Source: Flavobacterium sp. 83 (GTDB lineage: Bacteria; Bacteroidota; Bacteroidia; Flavobacteriales; Flavobacteriaceae). Taken from it: 64,000 bases of DNA. Location: positions 2,604,001-2,668,000 of the forward strand of contig NZ_JQMS01000001.1 of the NCBI RefSeq assembly GCF_000744835.1. Reading direction: 5' to 3'. Below are positions 8,387-16,934 of the stretch, one piece after another. Each line of letters starts with the position of its first letter. Position 1 is the first letter of the stretch. A program made the translations under genes and the position numbers. Below the pieces are notes generated by a model. It did no database searches. It was not told the DNA's origin and saw only the letters and a program-made list of their open reading frames with translations.

Positions 8387-8394
8387 CAAAAGTA
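8387..8394 (-). promoter_or_regulatory. Bacteroidota -7 promoter box of the arginine operon
   Basis: TACTTTTG on the minus strand matches TAnnTTTG. A convincing TTTG at -33 is not present at 19-20 bases. The predicted start of transcription falls at or next to the leader ATG at 8381. Confidence 0.5.
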
Positions 8395-8471
8395 CAAATA
8401 TTTTATAAATAGAATACTTATTTTGTTTTTTGTAACAAAATTTTAATACAATGTTTGTTTTATAAATAAAA

Positions 8472-8503
8472 AACTCCTTGAAATAATTTAATATCAAGGA
8501 GTT
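8472..8503 (-). terminator. Intrinsic terminator after the lipoprotein gene
   Basis: Ten-base stem AACTCCTTGA/TCAAGGAGTT with a 12-base loop; on the minus strand it is followed by TTTTTTATTT. It lies 26 bases after the stop of the 8529-9719 gene. Confidence 0.8.
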
Positions 8504-8528
8504 GCTCTTTTTTAATGAAGTTTGCCGG

Positions 8529-9719
8529 TTAGTTTCGAAATTTATTACTAATAACAATCTCTTTTAGCTTAGCTTTCAAATCTTCTCCTGTATCATAAAT
8601 CATTTGTTCACTGCTAGGAAAAACAACAGCTCTTTTATCAAAATAGGAGTAGTAATTATCGTCAGAAGCGCGTCGGTCTCCTTTATAAGTTGCATAGATA
8701 TTTTCGAAAGTAAACTCACTTGTCACAGGAAAGGACTGTAGGAGTTGATTGGTTCTTACGTTTACAAAATCCACTTTTGCGGTAATTTGGCAGGATTTAA
8801 ATTGTCTCGATTCATAAATACGAGCATTTACGGTTCTAAGATTATCAACCATGACTACTTTACCTTTTTCGTCTACAACTTCTTTGCCATTGGCATCAAT
8901 CAATTTTTTTACCCCATCTTTTATGATTCGTTCTTTTGCAAATTCTTTTTCTCTGATTTGCTCTGGTGAAATATAAATTTGGCGAAAATTAATCATCATT
9001 CCGTAATCGTAATCAATTCCTCTTTGTTTGTTATTATGGTAAACGGTCCATTTGTCATTAAGTCCATAGGTGCTAAAATCTAATAAATCATTTTGCAAAC
9101 GAACCGGAATAATCATATTGGTTTCATTTTTGGTATAAACTGAAACGTAATCAGACCCTTTGAATTTAGCTTCATCCATAAGTTGCAAAACATTTTTATA
9201 ATTTGGATTTATCTGATTTAAATAATCCAAATCATCATAAGCTTTGCGAAAATTCATCTTGTCCGAAGTGAGCATTAACTTTTTGGCATTCACATATAAA
9301 TAAGCAGATAATGCATTTTTACTGTCAACAATTTGGTTGTTATAGTTGTCAAAAGGAAAAATAGCATTTCTGCCTTCTTTAATTAATTTTAAAGGAAGTA
9401 TGGGTTTGATTTTTTCCTGACGGTTATTCAATTGCATATACGTGGTGTATATTTTTTCCAATTGTGCCGGATTTGCATCTTTTGTCAATAAGTTTATTGT
9501 ATTAAGATCGCGCTCTTTAGCTTTGGCGAAAGCCTCTTCCAATAAATAGACATAATCTTGCTTGCCTTTTTTGTCTTTGTTGTATTGTAAATTTGAAATG
9601 GCATTGTCGATTACTAGATCGTAATTTCCAGAGCTTAATAAATTTTGAGTTTGTTTTACTCCGCAAGAGGATATAAGTACAAATAGGGATAATAAAAGAG
9701 TAATTTTTTTCATAAGCAA
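8529..9719 (-). CDS. Predicted lipoprotein of unknown function
   Basis: A 396-residue protein whose N-terminus is a lipoprotein signal: MKK start, hydrophobic LLLSLFVLI, then lipobox SSC with the acylated cysteine at about residue 19. It is therefore probably anchored in the outer or inner membrane. The mature part is hydrophilic with no motif I recognise. An alternative start is the Met at residue 3. The gene stands alone between two terminators and has its own near-consensus promoter. Function unknown. Confidence 0.8.
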   Translation of the reverse strand: MLMKKITLLLSLFVLISSCGVKQTQNLLSSGNYDLVIDNAISNLQYNKDKKGKQDYVYLLEEAFAKAKERDLNTINLLTKDANPAQLEKIYTTYMQLNNRQEKIKPILPLKLIKEGRNAIFPFDNYNNQIVDSKNALSAYLYVNAKKLMLTSDKMNFRKAYDDLDYLNQINPNYKNVLQLMDEAKFKGSDYVSVYTKNETNMIIPVRLQNDLLDFSTYGLNDKWTVYHNNKQRGIDYDYGMMINFRQIYISPEQIREKEFAKERIIKDGVKKLIDANGKEVVDEKGKVVMVDNLRTVNARIYESRQFKSCQITAKVDFVNVRTNQLLQSFPVTSEFTFENIYATYKGDRRASDDNYYSYFDKRAVVFPSSEQMIYDTGEDLKAKLKEIVISNKFRN

Positions 9720-9777
9720 AAAAGGTGAATAGTTGTTTATTTATTTGAATCTCTGTCTTAGTTTAAAATTCAAATTT

Positions 9778-9808
9778 CAAAAATAATGCCATAAAAAAAC
9801 CTAACAAA
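9778..9808 (-). promoter_or_regulatory. Promoter of the lipoprotein gene (TTTG-N19-TATTTTTG)
   Basis: Minus strand has TTTG (9808-9805), a 19-base spacer and TATTTTTG (9785-9778), an exact match to the Bacteroidota consensus. The -33 box and spacer lie inside the hairpin of the upstream terminator. The start codon is about 59 bases downstream. Confidence 0.7.
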
Positions 9809-9832
9809 AATAGAATAAATGTTAGGTTTTTT
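9794..9832 (-). terminator. Intrinsic terminator after fumarylacetoacetase
   Basis: Perfect 12-base stem AAAAAACCTAAC/GTTAGGTTTTTT with a 15-base loop, giving a T run on either strand. It sits 20 bases after the stop codon of the gene at 9852-11135. Confidence 0.8.
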
Positions 9833-9851
9833 AAAGTGTATTTTTAATTAT

Positions 9852-11135
9852 TTATTTTCTCACGAATGGCGGAAGTAGTTTACTGGAAACTTCGCCAAAA
9901 CCAATGCGAACTTGTCCGTTTTGACAAAATCCTTTCATGATTACTGTATCGTTATCATTGATGAATTTTCGCTCTGTTCCATCATTAAGTTTGATAGGGT
10001 TTTTTCCTCCCCAAGTTAATTCTAGCATAGAACCAAAACTATCTTCAGTAGGCCCTGAAATGGTTCCGGATCCCATCATATCACCAGAATTCACACGACA
10101 ACCATTGGAAGTATGATGTGCTAACTGTTGGCACATTGACCAGTATAAATATTTAAAATTAGAATGAGAAACAACTGTTTCCTCGGCATTTTCAGGTTGG
10201 ATTGCCACTTCTAAATTGATGTCAAAAGAATGTTTTCCTTTTTGCTGTAAATAAGGCAGCGGAGTAGGTTCTTGCTTTGGGCCTTTAGTTCTAAAAGGCT
10301 CCAGAGCATCCATAGTTACAATCCATGGTGATATAGAAGTGGCAAAGTTTTTTGATAAGAATGGTCCTAATGGCACATATTCCCATTTTTGAATATCGCG
10401 GGCGCTCCAGTCATTCAATAAAACCATTCCGAAAATATAATCTTCGGTTTCAGTTACTGGAATATTTTCTCCCATGATATTGACATCTGTTGTGATAAAA
10501 GCAGTTTCCAGTTCAAAATCGACGGAACGGGAAGGGCCAAAAACTGGTGTTGTTTCGCCGTTTGGCAAGGTTTGTCCCATTGGTCTGTGTACCGGAATTC
10601 CTGAAGGAACAATAGTAGAGCTTCTTCCGTGATATCCTACTGGGATGTGAAGCCAGTTTGGTAATAATGCGTTTTCTGGGTCACGAAACATTTTTCCTAC
10701 ATTAGTTGCATGCTCTTTGCTGGAATAAAAGTCTGTGTAATCACCTATTAATACTGGTAGTTGCATTTCTACATCTTCCATTTTGAAGATGACAATGTCT
10801 CTGTCTTTTGTATTATCTTTTAATTTTGGATTTTTTTCGTCAAAAATTTCAGCAATACGATTTCGAACCAATCGCCAGGTTTTTTTTCCATCTGAAATAA
10901 AATCATTCAAAGTGTCTTGCATGAACATATCATCCGTCAGCTCAATGCCTTCAAAATAATTTAATTGTTGTAAAGCTCCCAAATCAATTGCAAAATCTCC
11001 AATTCTAGTTCCTACAGTCACTATGTTTTCCTTGGTAAGAAAAACCCCAAAAGGAATGTTTTGAATGGGAAAATCGCTGCTTGTAGCTACTTCTAACCAT
11101 GATTTTCTTTTAGTATTGTTAGCTGTTATAGGCAT
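9852..11135 (-). CDS. fahA: Fumarylacetoacetase
   Basis: A 427-residue enzyme that hydrolyses fumarylacetoacetate to fumarate and acetoacetate, the last step of tyrosine breakdown. Length matches the eukaryotic-like FAH family. The N-terminal SH3-like domain (FGVFLTKENIVTVGTRIGDFA, split across about 28-48) is followed by the catalytic domain with DYTDFYSSKEHATNVG, the HVPVGYHGR-like stretch IPVGYHGRSS, the metal-binding ELETAF and GTISGP. It is monocistronic, with a consensus promoter divergent from glyA. Other tyrosine-catabolism genes are not in the window. Confidence 0.95.
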   Translation of the reverse strand: MPITANNTKRKSWLEVATSSDFPIQNIPFGVFLTKENIVTVGTRIGDFAIDLGALQQLNYFEGIELTDDMFMQDTLNDFISDGKKTWRLVRNRIAEIFDEKNPKLKDNTKDRDIVIFKMEDVEMQLPVLIGDYTDFYSSKEHATNVGKMFRDPENALLPNWLHIPVGYHGRSSTIVPSGIPVHRPMGQTLPNGETTPVFGPSRSVDFELETAFITTDVNIMGENIPVTETEDYIFGMVLLNDWSARDIQKWEYVPLGPFLSKNFATSISPWIVTMDALEPFRTKGPKQEPTPLPYLQQKGKHSFDINLEVAIQPENAEETVVSHSNFKYLYWSMCQQLAHHTSNGCRVNSGDMMGSGTISGPTEDSFGSMLELTWGGKNPIKLNDGTERKFINDNDTVIMKGFCQNGQVRIGFGEVSSKLLPPFVRK

Positions 11136-11169
11136 ATCGATGTTAATTATTTTGTTGAAAATTACTCAT

Positions 11170-11200
11170 CAAATATATTATAATCTAACTATTAACCAAA
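11170..11200 (-). promoter_or_regulatory. Consensus promoter of fahA (TTTG-N19-TATATTTG)
   Basis: Minus strand shows TTTG at 11200-11197, a 19-base spacer, and TATATTTG at 11177-11170: a full match to the Bacteroidota sigma-A consensus. The start codon follows about 35 bases later. Confidence 0.8.
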
Positions 11201-11210
11201 CGTTTTTTTG

Positions 11211-11218
11211 TATTTTTG
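11211..11218 (+). promoter_or_regulatory. -7 box of the glyA promoter
   Basis: TATTTTTG fits TAnnTTTG, 25 bases before the glyA ATG. No TTTG lies at the expected -33 spacing, so this is a weaker call than the divergent fahA promoter. Confidence 0.5.
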
Positions 11219-11243
11219 CAACATATTAACGAAAATCAAAGAA

Positions 11244-12518
11244 ATGCAACGCGACGAACAAATTTTTGACCTTATTCTAGAAGAACAAGAAAGACAAATA
11301 CACGGATTAGAACTTATCGCTTCGGAAAACTTCGTAAGTGACGAAGTAATGGAAGCAGCTGGTTCTGTTTTAACCAATAAATATGCAGAAGGATATCCTG
11401 GCAAAAGATACTACGGCGGTTGCGAAGTAGTTGATGTTATTGAGCAAATTGCTATTGACAGAGCTAAAGAATTATTTGGTGCTGCTTACGCAAATGTACA
11501 GCCACACTCTGGTTCACAAGCAAATACGGCTGTTTATCACGCTTGTATTAAACCTGGAGATAAAATTTTAGGTTTTGATTTGTCTCATGGTGGGCATTTA
11601 ACTCACGGTTCTCCTGTAAACTTTTCAGGACGTTTATATACTCCTTCTTTCTACGGTGTGGATAAGGAAACAGGAAGATTAGATTATGATAAAATTCAAG
11701 AAATTGCAACAAAAGAGCAACCAAAATTAATTATCGCAGGAGCTTCGGCTTATTCTCGTGATATGGATTTTGAGCGTTTCAGAGTAATTGCTGATAGTGT
11801 TGGTGCTATTTTATTAGCTGATATTTCTCATCCAGCAGGTCTTATTGCAAAAGGATTGATGAATGATCCATTGCCTCATTGTCATATTGTAACTACTACA
11901 ACTCATAAGACATTACGTGGTCCTCGTGGAGGTTTAATTTTAATGGGTAAAGATTTTGAAAACCCGTTTGGTTTAACAACACCAAAAGGAGAAATCAGAA
12001 TGATGTCATCGTTATTAGACTTAGCTGTTTTTCCTGGAAATCAAGGTGGTCCTTTAATGCATATTATTGCTGCTAAAGCTGTAGCATTTGGTGAAGCATT
12101 GAAAGATGAGTTCTTTACTTATGCTTTGCAATTACAAAAAAATGCTAACGCAATGGCAGATGCTTTTGTAAAAAGAGGATATGAAATCATTTCTGGAGGT
12201 ACAGATAACCACATGATGTTGATTGATTTAAGAAACAAAAATATTTCTGGAAAAGATGCTGAAAATGCATTGGTAAAAGCAGAAATTACTGTAAATAAAA
12301 ATATGGTTCCATTTGATGATAAATCACCATTTGTAACTTCAGGAATTCGTGTAGGAACTGCAGCGATTACCACTCGTGGTTTGCTTGAAGAAGATATGGA
12401 AACTATTGTAGCTCTAATTGACAGAGTTTTAGTGGATCATACTAACGAAGATGTTATTGAAGCTGTAGCAGCTGAAGTAAACGAAATGATGAGCGAAAGA
12501 GCTATTTTCGTATACTAA
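11244..12518 (+). CDS. glyA: Serine hydroxymethyltransferase
   Basis: PLP enzyme of 424 residues that interconverts serine and glycine with tetrahydrofolate, feeding one-carbon metabolism. The start MQRDEQIF at 11244 gives the family-typical N-terminus; upstream in-frame codons overlap the promoter. LIASENFVS (24-32), SGSQAN (89-94), ADISHPAGL (192-200) and the PLP lysine in [14 protein letters not shown] at about residue 222 are clear. It reads divergently from fahA and toward miaE. Confidence 0.97.
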   Translation: MQRDEQIFDLILEEQERQIHGLELIASENFVSDEVMEAAGSVLTNKYAEGYPGKRYYGGCEVVDVIEQIAIDRAKELFGAAYANVQPHSGSQANTAVYHACIKPGDKILGFDLSHGGHLTHGSPVNFSGRLYTPSFYGVDKETGRLDYDKIQEIATKEQPKLIIAGASAYSRDMDFERFRVIADSVGAILLADISHPAGLIAKGLMNDPLPHCHIVTTTTHKTLRGPRGGLILMGKDFENPFGLTTPKGEIRMMSSLLDLAVFPGNQGGPLMHIIAAKAVAFGEALKDEFFTYALQLQKNANAMADAFVKRGYEIISGGTDNHMMLIDLRNKNISGKDAENALVKAEITVNKNMVPFDDKSPFVTSGIRVGTAAITTRGLLEEDMETIVALIDRVLVDHTNEDVIEAVAAEVNEMMSERAIFVY

Positions 12519-12526
12519 ATAAATAC

Positions 12527-12635
12527 GTCTTAAAGTTTTAAAAGTCGAAAGTCGAAAGTCTTTGAATAGAATTTTATATTCTATCTTAGTTTTTGGCTTT
12601 CGACTTTCGACTTTAGGACTTTCTAACTTTAAGAC
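12527..12635. repeat. Intergenic inverted repeat built from AAAGTCG heptamers
   Basis: Perfect 18-base arms (12541-12558 and 12597-12614) read AAAGTCGAAAGTCGAAAG and its complement. Outer 11-base arms GTCTTAAAGTT (12527-12537) and AACTTTAAGAC (12625-12635) enclose them. The arms are tandem heptamers. The transcript could fold into a long hairpin between glyA and miaE. It has no coding content. Confidence 0.8.
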
Positions 12636-12642
12636 TAAAATT

Positions 12643-13236
12643 ATGTCTGTACTAAGATTAAAATTGCCTACCGATCCGAGATGGGTCAATATTGTAGAAA
12701 AAAACATCGAAGAAATCTTGACGGATCATGCTTGGTGTGAACAAAAAGCAGCCACAAATGCCATTACGATTATCACTAATAACTCGGAGCATCAGGATTT
12801 AGTGAAGGATTTATTGGCTTTGGCCAAAGAAGAAATTGATCATTTTGAGCAAGTACACAATATCATCATTAAGCGTGGCTTAAAGTTAGGCCGTGAACGT
12901 AAAGATGATTATGTGAACGAATTGTATTTATACATGAAGAAGAGCGGTAATGGAAGCAGGGTTTCGGGTTTAGTGGAGCGCTTGTTGTTTTCGGCAATGA
13001 TAGAAGCAAGAAGTTGTGAGCGATTCAAAGTGCTTTCAGAAAACATACAAGACGAAGAATTAGCTACTTTTTACAGAGATTTGATGGAAAGTGAAGCAGG
13101 TCACTATACCACTTTTATAACCTATGCAAGGAAATATGGAGTGGGAATTGATGTTGAAAAACGTTGGAGAGAATGGCTTGCATTTGAAGAAAATATTATC
13201 ACAAATTACGGTAAAAACGAAACAATTCATGGGTGA
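12643..13236 (+). CDS. miaE: tRNA-(2-methylthio-N6-isopentenyladenosine-37) hydroxylase, ferritin-like
   Basis: Non-haem di-iron oxygenase of 197 residues that hydroxylates the isopentenyl group at A37 of tRNAs. The start MSVLRLKLPTDPRW at 12643 is chosen because earlier codons run through the inverted repeat. Iron-ligand motifs are visible: EEIDHFEQVH near residues 64-73, EARSCERF, and ESEAGHYTTF. No neighbouring miaA or miaB is seen. Naming follows motif pattern and length. Confidence 0.88.
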   Translation: MSVLRLKLPTDPRWVNIVEKNIEEILTDHAWCEQKAATNAITIITNNSEHQDLVKDLLALAKEEIDHFEQVHNIIIKRGLKLGRERKDDYVNELYLYMKKSGNGSRVSGLVERLLFSAMIEARSCERFKVLSENIQDEELATFYRDLMESEAGHYTTFITYARKYGVGIDVEKRWREWLAFEENIITNYGKNETIHG

Positions 13237-13429
13237 ATTTAATAGTGATGTTTTTAATTTTTATTAAAATATGCCTGATTTATTTGAGAGTCTTAATAAT
13301 CAGTTTTTTATGGTTTTTGTGTTTTGAGGAAATTAATGTTTTGCATTTAAAGTAAATTATTTGTTATGGATTAATAATTTTTGATTTACTTTTAACGTTT
13401 GATTTTAACTATAACAATTGTTTATCGCT

Positions 13430-13990
13430 ATGAAACTCAATTTTAATTATGATGGAAATATGGCTTGTAGAGCGATATTACAAGATCAATTAGAAAAATT
13501 AGATATTAAATATCAATTTTTGAATCTTGGACAGATTGAAATCGGTGAAGATATGTCAGACGATAGCTTTGCAATACTTCAAGACAGTTTGAGGAAATAT
13601 GGAATTAATATTATTGATAACCCAAAAGGGCAATTAATTCAAAAAATTAAAGATGTTATTATTGAGATAGTGTACGAAAAAGATAAATTTCCTAATATAA
13701 CTATTTCTCAGTATCTATCAGATAAATTGAATTTTAGGTATGGATACCTTACCAATGTTTTTTCAGAATATACGCATACATCAATTGAGAATTTTATTAT
13801 TATCCAAAAGATTGAAAGAGCAAAGAAATTAATAATTGAAGAGCAACTGACTTTAACTGAGATTTCTCATGAACTGAATTATAGCAGTGTCGCTTATTTA
13901 TCAACTCAGTTTAAAAAAGTAACAGGATTAACGCCTTCCATGTTTAAAAGGATTGTTGGTAAAAGAAGAGAGTTAGCTAATAATGAATAA
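13430..13990 (+). CDS. AraC-family DNA-binding protein, short form
   Basis: About 186 residues. The C-terminal ~90 residues form an AraC/XylS helix-turn-helix: ERAKKLIIEEQLTLTEISHELNYSSVAYLSTQFKKVTG (in pieces) followed by TPSMFKR. The N-terminal half is unlike sugar-binding cupins and I do not recognise it. It is followed 29 bases later by a response regulator and then a histidine kinase, suggesting one regulatory operon. An upstream TTG could extend the start by four codons; ATG at 13430 is preferred. Confidence 0.82.
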   Translation: MKLNFNYDGNMACRAILQDQLEKLDIKYQFLNLGQIEIGEDMSDDSFAILQDSLRKYGINIIDNPKGQLIQKIKDVIIEIVYEKDKFPNITISQYLSDKLNFRYGYLTNVFSEYTHTSIENFIIIQKIERAKKLIIEEQLTLTEISHELNYSSVAYLSTQFKKVTGLTPSMFKRIVGKRRELANNE

Positions 13991-14019
13991 TAAAAACACA
14001 AAATACCCCCCAATATTTT

Positions 14020-14472
14020 ATGATTACACATCAAGATTCAATGCATATTCTATTAGCTGACGATGATGAAGATGATCGCACATTTTTTAGTGAAGCTATA
14101 CAGGAGCTTAAAATGAATAATAAGTTGACTCTATTTAAAGATGGTAAAGATCTAATGGATTATTTAGAACATCCTGATATTAGGTTACCCCATGTTTTAT
14201 TTCTGGATTTAAATATGCCAGGAAAAACAGGTATAGATTGTCTAAAAGAAATCAGAGCAAATATTCGTTTCAAAGATGTTTCAATTGCTATATATTCTAC
14301 TTCTTCATCAGAAAAAGATATTGAAGATACGTTTATAGAAGGCGCAAATATTTACATTAAAAAGCCAAATGATTTTTCAATGTTGAAAAAAGTAATTAAA
14401 GAAGTTGTAAATATGAATTGGCAATTTCATACCTCAGGTTTGAATATAGAAACCTTTTTCTTTAGTATATAA
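14020..14472 (+). CDS. Stand-alone response regulator receiver protein
   Basis: A 150-residue single-domain receiver. The acidic cluster LLADDDEDDRTF binds Mg2+, the phospho-acceptor Asp is in FLDLNMPGKTG at about residue 63, and the conserved Lys is in IYIKKPN. No output domain exists, as in Rcp1-type regulators paired with phytochrome-like kinases. An alternative ATG at 14041 would remove seven residues. It lies 11 bases before the kinase gene, its probable partner. Confidence 0.9.
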   Translation: MITHQDSMHILLADDDEDDRTFFSEAIQELKMNNKLTLFKDGKDLMDYLEHPDIRLPHVLFLDLNMPGKTGIDCLKEIRANIRFKDVSIAIYSTSSSEKDIEDTFIEGANIYIKKPNDFSMLKKVIKEVVNMNWQFHTSGLNIETFFFSI

Positions 14473-14483
14473 TCAAGAATAAA

Positions 14484-16280
14484 ATGAAAATTCTGGGCCT
14501 ATATAAAAACTCTCAAGTGTTTAAAATAGCGTTAGCTATTGCAATTGTTGTGGTTTGTTATATTGCTTCAGTTTTTTATTCTCAAATGAAAAAACTCGAT
14601 TCAACTGTTGACTTAATTGCAAAATCAAATGAGACTCAAATTGAACTCGAAAAACTTTTATCAGTAATAAGTATTTATGAAACTAATTTGCGAAGCTTTA
14701 TCATCACAAAAGATGAATCGTATATACAAGACCGTTTTTTAAGTAGAGGTAAAATAGAAGAAAACTTAACTAAGTTAAAAAAGCTTACTTCAAATAATCC
14801 AGTAAGAAATAAGGATATTGACGGACTTAAAAAGATAATTGATTATAGATTTAAGTTATTCCGACAGACGTTAATTATTGCAAAAAGTAAAAATTCAGGA
14901 CCCATATACTTAAATGCTAAATTGCTTGAAAGTAGTGAGGTTACTGATAAGATGAAGTCTTTTGTTACTAAGATAATTTTTTCCGAAAGCGCTAAAACTA
15001 AATTTCAAAATGATAATCATCAATTTGAATTGCGAGATTCGATTGTAACGGCTTTTTTATTAGTTATCCTTTCTCTTTTAATATTACTGTTATCATTTAA
15101 CAAAATGAATGTAGATATTGATGAACTCAAAAAGGCGAATGATAAATTAAAATTGCTTAATGAGTCCTATAATACTGCTGAAATGACTGCAGGTTTCGGA
15201 CATTGGATGGTTAATCTAGAAACTAACACCTATGCTTTTTCAGATAATCTATATCGTTTAATGGGGGTTGAACCCAATGAATTTGAGCCCAATATAAAAA
15301 ATACAATTAAATACATTCATCCGGATGATTTAGATTATGTAATCAAAGTACATAAAGATTCTTTAGTAAATCACCAGTCTACTTCGATGGTATTTAGGTT
15401 TTTAACTCCAAAAGGGGACGTTAAATATATAATGGGTGTAGGCAGTTTTACTAATGATGGAAATGGGGATTTAATTAAAATAGGGGTAAATTGTGATATT
15501 ACAAATCAATACAAAAAAACACTTGAATTAGAAGAAAATAATAAAGAGCTTAAATATATCAATAAAGAACTCGAAGCTTTCAATAATATAGTGAGTCATG
15601 ATTTGCAAGAACCGCTTCGTAAGATTCAAATGTTTATTTCCAGATTAGAAGAAAAAGAATTGTACTTGATGACCCAACAGGGGAAAGAATATTTTTCTAA
15701 AATTCGTGTTGCGGCCAATAGAATGCAAACCTTGTTAATAGATTTAGTTGATTATTCCAGAACAATAAAAGGAGACAAGGTTTTTGTAGAAACAGATTTA
15801 AATAAACTCTTGGAGGAAACTACTCAAGATTTATCCTCTACTATTGAAGAGAAAAAAGCAACCGTTCAAATTGGAAATTTACCAACAATCAAAGTAATAC
15901 CTTTTCAGATTAAGCAGCTTTTTATAAACTTAATTTCTAATTCTCTTAAATATAGTAAAGACGATTTACAACCTCAAATAAGTATATTTTCTGAAGAAAT
16001 TACTAAAAAAGAAGTGGTTGAGTATAAAATAGCAAATGCAACGGATTATTATAAAATTGTGGTAGAAGATAATGGAATTGGTTTCAAACAAGAATATGCC
16101 GAGAAAATATTTCTATTATTCAAACGTTTAGAAACAGATCCTAAATACTCAGGTACTGGGCTTGGTCTGGCTATTTGTAATCGAATTGTAGAGAACCACA
16201 AGGGTTTTATAAAAGTAAAAGGCGAACCTGGAGTAGGAGCTAAATTCTATGTTTTTATTCCTAAAGGAGATTTGATTTAA
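14484..16280 (+). CDS. PAS-containing membrane sensor histidine kinase
   Basis: A 598-residue sensor kinase. Order: TM helix about 13-32, a CHASE3-like helical periplasmic domain about 35-180, TM helix about 188-206, a PAS/PAC domain about 225-350, a coiled linker, HisKA with the phospho-acceptor His at about 372 in VSHDLQEPL, then HATPase_c with N box (INLISNSLKYS), DNGIGF and GTGLGLAI. The HDLQEPLR form of the H box is typical of phytochrome-like kinases. It probably phosphorylates the preceding response regulator. Confidence 0.92.
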   Translation: MKILGLYKNSQVFKIALAIAIVVVCYIASVFYSQMKKLDSTVDLIAKSNETQIELEKLLSVISIYETNLRSFIITKDESYIQDRFLSRGKIEENLTKLKKLTSNNPVRNKDIDGLKKIIDYRFKLFRQTLIIAKSKNSGPIYLNAKLLESSEVTDKMKSFVTKIIFSESAKTKFQNDNHQFELRDSIVTAFLLVILSLLILLLSFNKMNVDIDELKKANDKLKLLNESYNTAEMTAGFGHWMVNLETNTYAFSDNLYRLMGVEPNEFEPNIKNTIKYIHPDDLDYVIKVHKDSLVNHQSTSMVFRFLTPKGDVKYIMGVGSFTNDGNGDLIKIGVNCDITNQYKKTLELEENNKELKYINKELEAFNNIVSHDLQEPLRKIQMFISRLEEKELYLMTQQGKEYFSKIRVAANRMQTLLIDLVDYSRTIKGDKVFVETDLNKLLEETTQDLSSTIEEKKATVQIGNLPTIKVIPFQIKQLFINLISNSLKYSKDDLQPQISIFSEEITKKEVVEYKIANATDYYKIVVEDNGIGFKQEYAEKIFLLFKRLETDPKYSGTGLGLAICNRIVENHKGFIKVKGEPGVGAKFYVFIPKGDLI

Positions 16281-16310
16281 TTTTAATAATTTCCAAAAAA
16301 AATATAAATA

Positions 16311-16808
16311 ATGTTACAAATTACGGAGGCAACAACTAAAGATCTTAAAACAATAAGAGGTATTGCTTATGGTTCTTGGCCAGCTACTTATGGAGAAATT
16401 TTATCCAAAGAACAGATTGACTACATGCTCAATTTGTTTTATTCAGATGAAACTTTAACTGAGAATTTAAATGAAAAAAGCCATCATTTCATACTAGTTC
16501 ATTATAATAGTACTTGTATAGGATTTGCCTCGTATGAGCATAATTATTTGGATAAAAATAAGACCAGGCTACACAAAATTTATTTGCTCCCTGAAGCACA
16601 AGGTAAAGGAGCAGGGAAATTGCTGATTGATACTATTGAAAATTTAGCTAAAATAAATCATTCGGAAGCTATCTCATTAAATGTAAATAAATTTAATAAA
16701 GCACTCTCTTTTTACCAAAAAAATGGTTTTGAAATTGTTTCAGAAGAAGATATTGAATTGGATTTTGGTTATTTGATGGAAGATTATATTATGGAAAAGA
16801 AATTATAA
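16311..16808 (+). CDS. GNAT family N-acetyltransferase
   Basis: A 165-residue GNAT protein. The acetyl-CoA-binding motif A reads YLLPEAQGKGAGKLLID near residues 92-108, and a late NKFNKALSFYQKNGFEIV segment is typical of the fold's C-terminal half. Substrate unknown. It lies 30 bases after the kinase gene and may be in the same transcript. There is a 126-base gap before the ABC exporter module. Confidence 0.85.
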   Translation: MLQITEATTKDLKTIRGIAYGSWPATYGEILSKEQIDYMLNLFYSDETLTENLNEKSHHFILVHYNSTCIGFASYEHNYLDKNKTRLHKIYLLPEAQGKGAGKLLIDTIENLAKINHSEAISLNVNKFNKALSFYQKNGFEIVSEEDIELDFGYLMEDYIMEKKL

Positions 16809-16880
16809 TTTCTTTTAAAAAAAAAATATTTTTAGCATAATTATGTAAGAATGAATCTGCGGTTAAAGTCAATCTTTTCG

Positions 16881-16888
16881 TATATTTG
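16881..16888 (+). promoter_or_regulatory. -7 box before the efflux module
   Basis: TATATTTG, matching TAnnTTTG, 47 bases before the adaptor ATG at 16935. No -33 TTTG at the usual spacing. Confidence 0.45.
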
Positions 16889-16934
16889 ATAGTAAGAATT
16901 TTCCAAAAATATTCCTGTTTCAAATAAAGACAAA

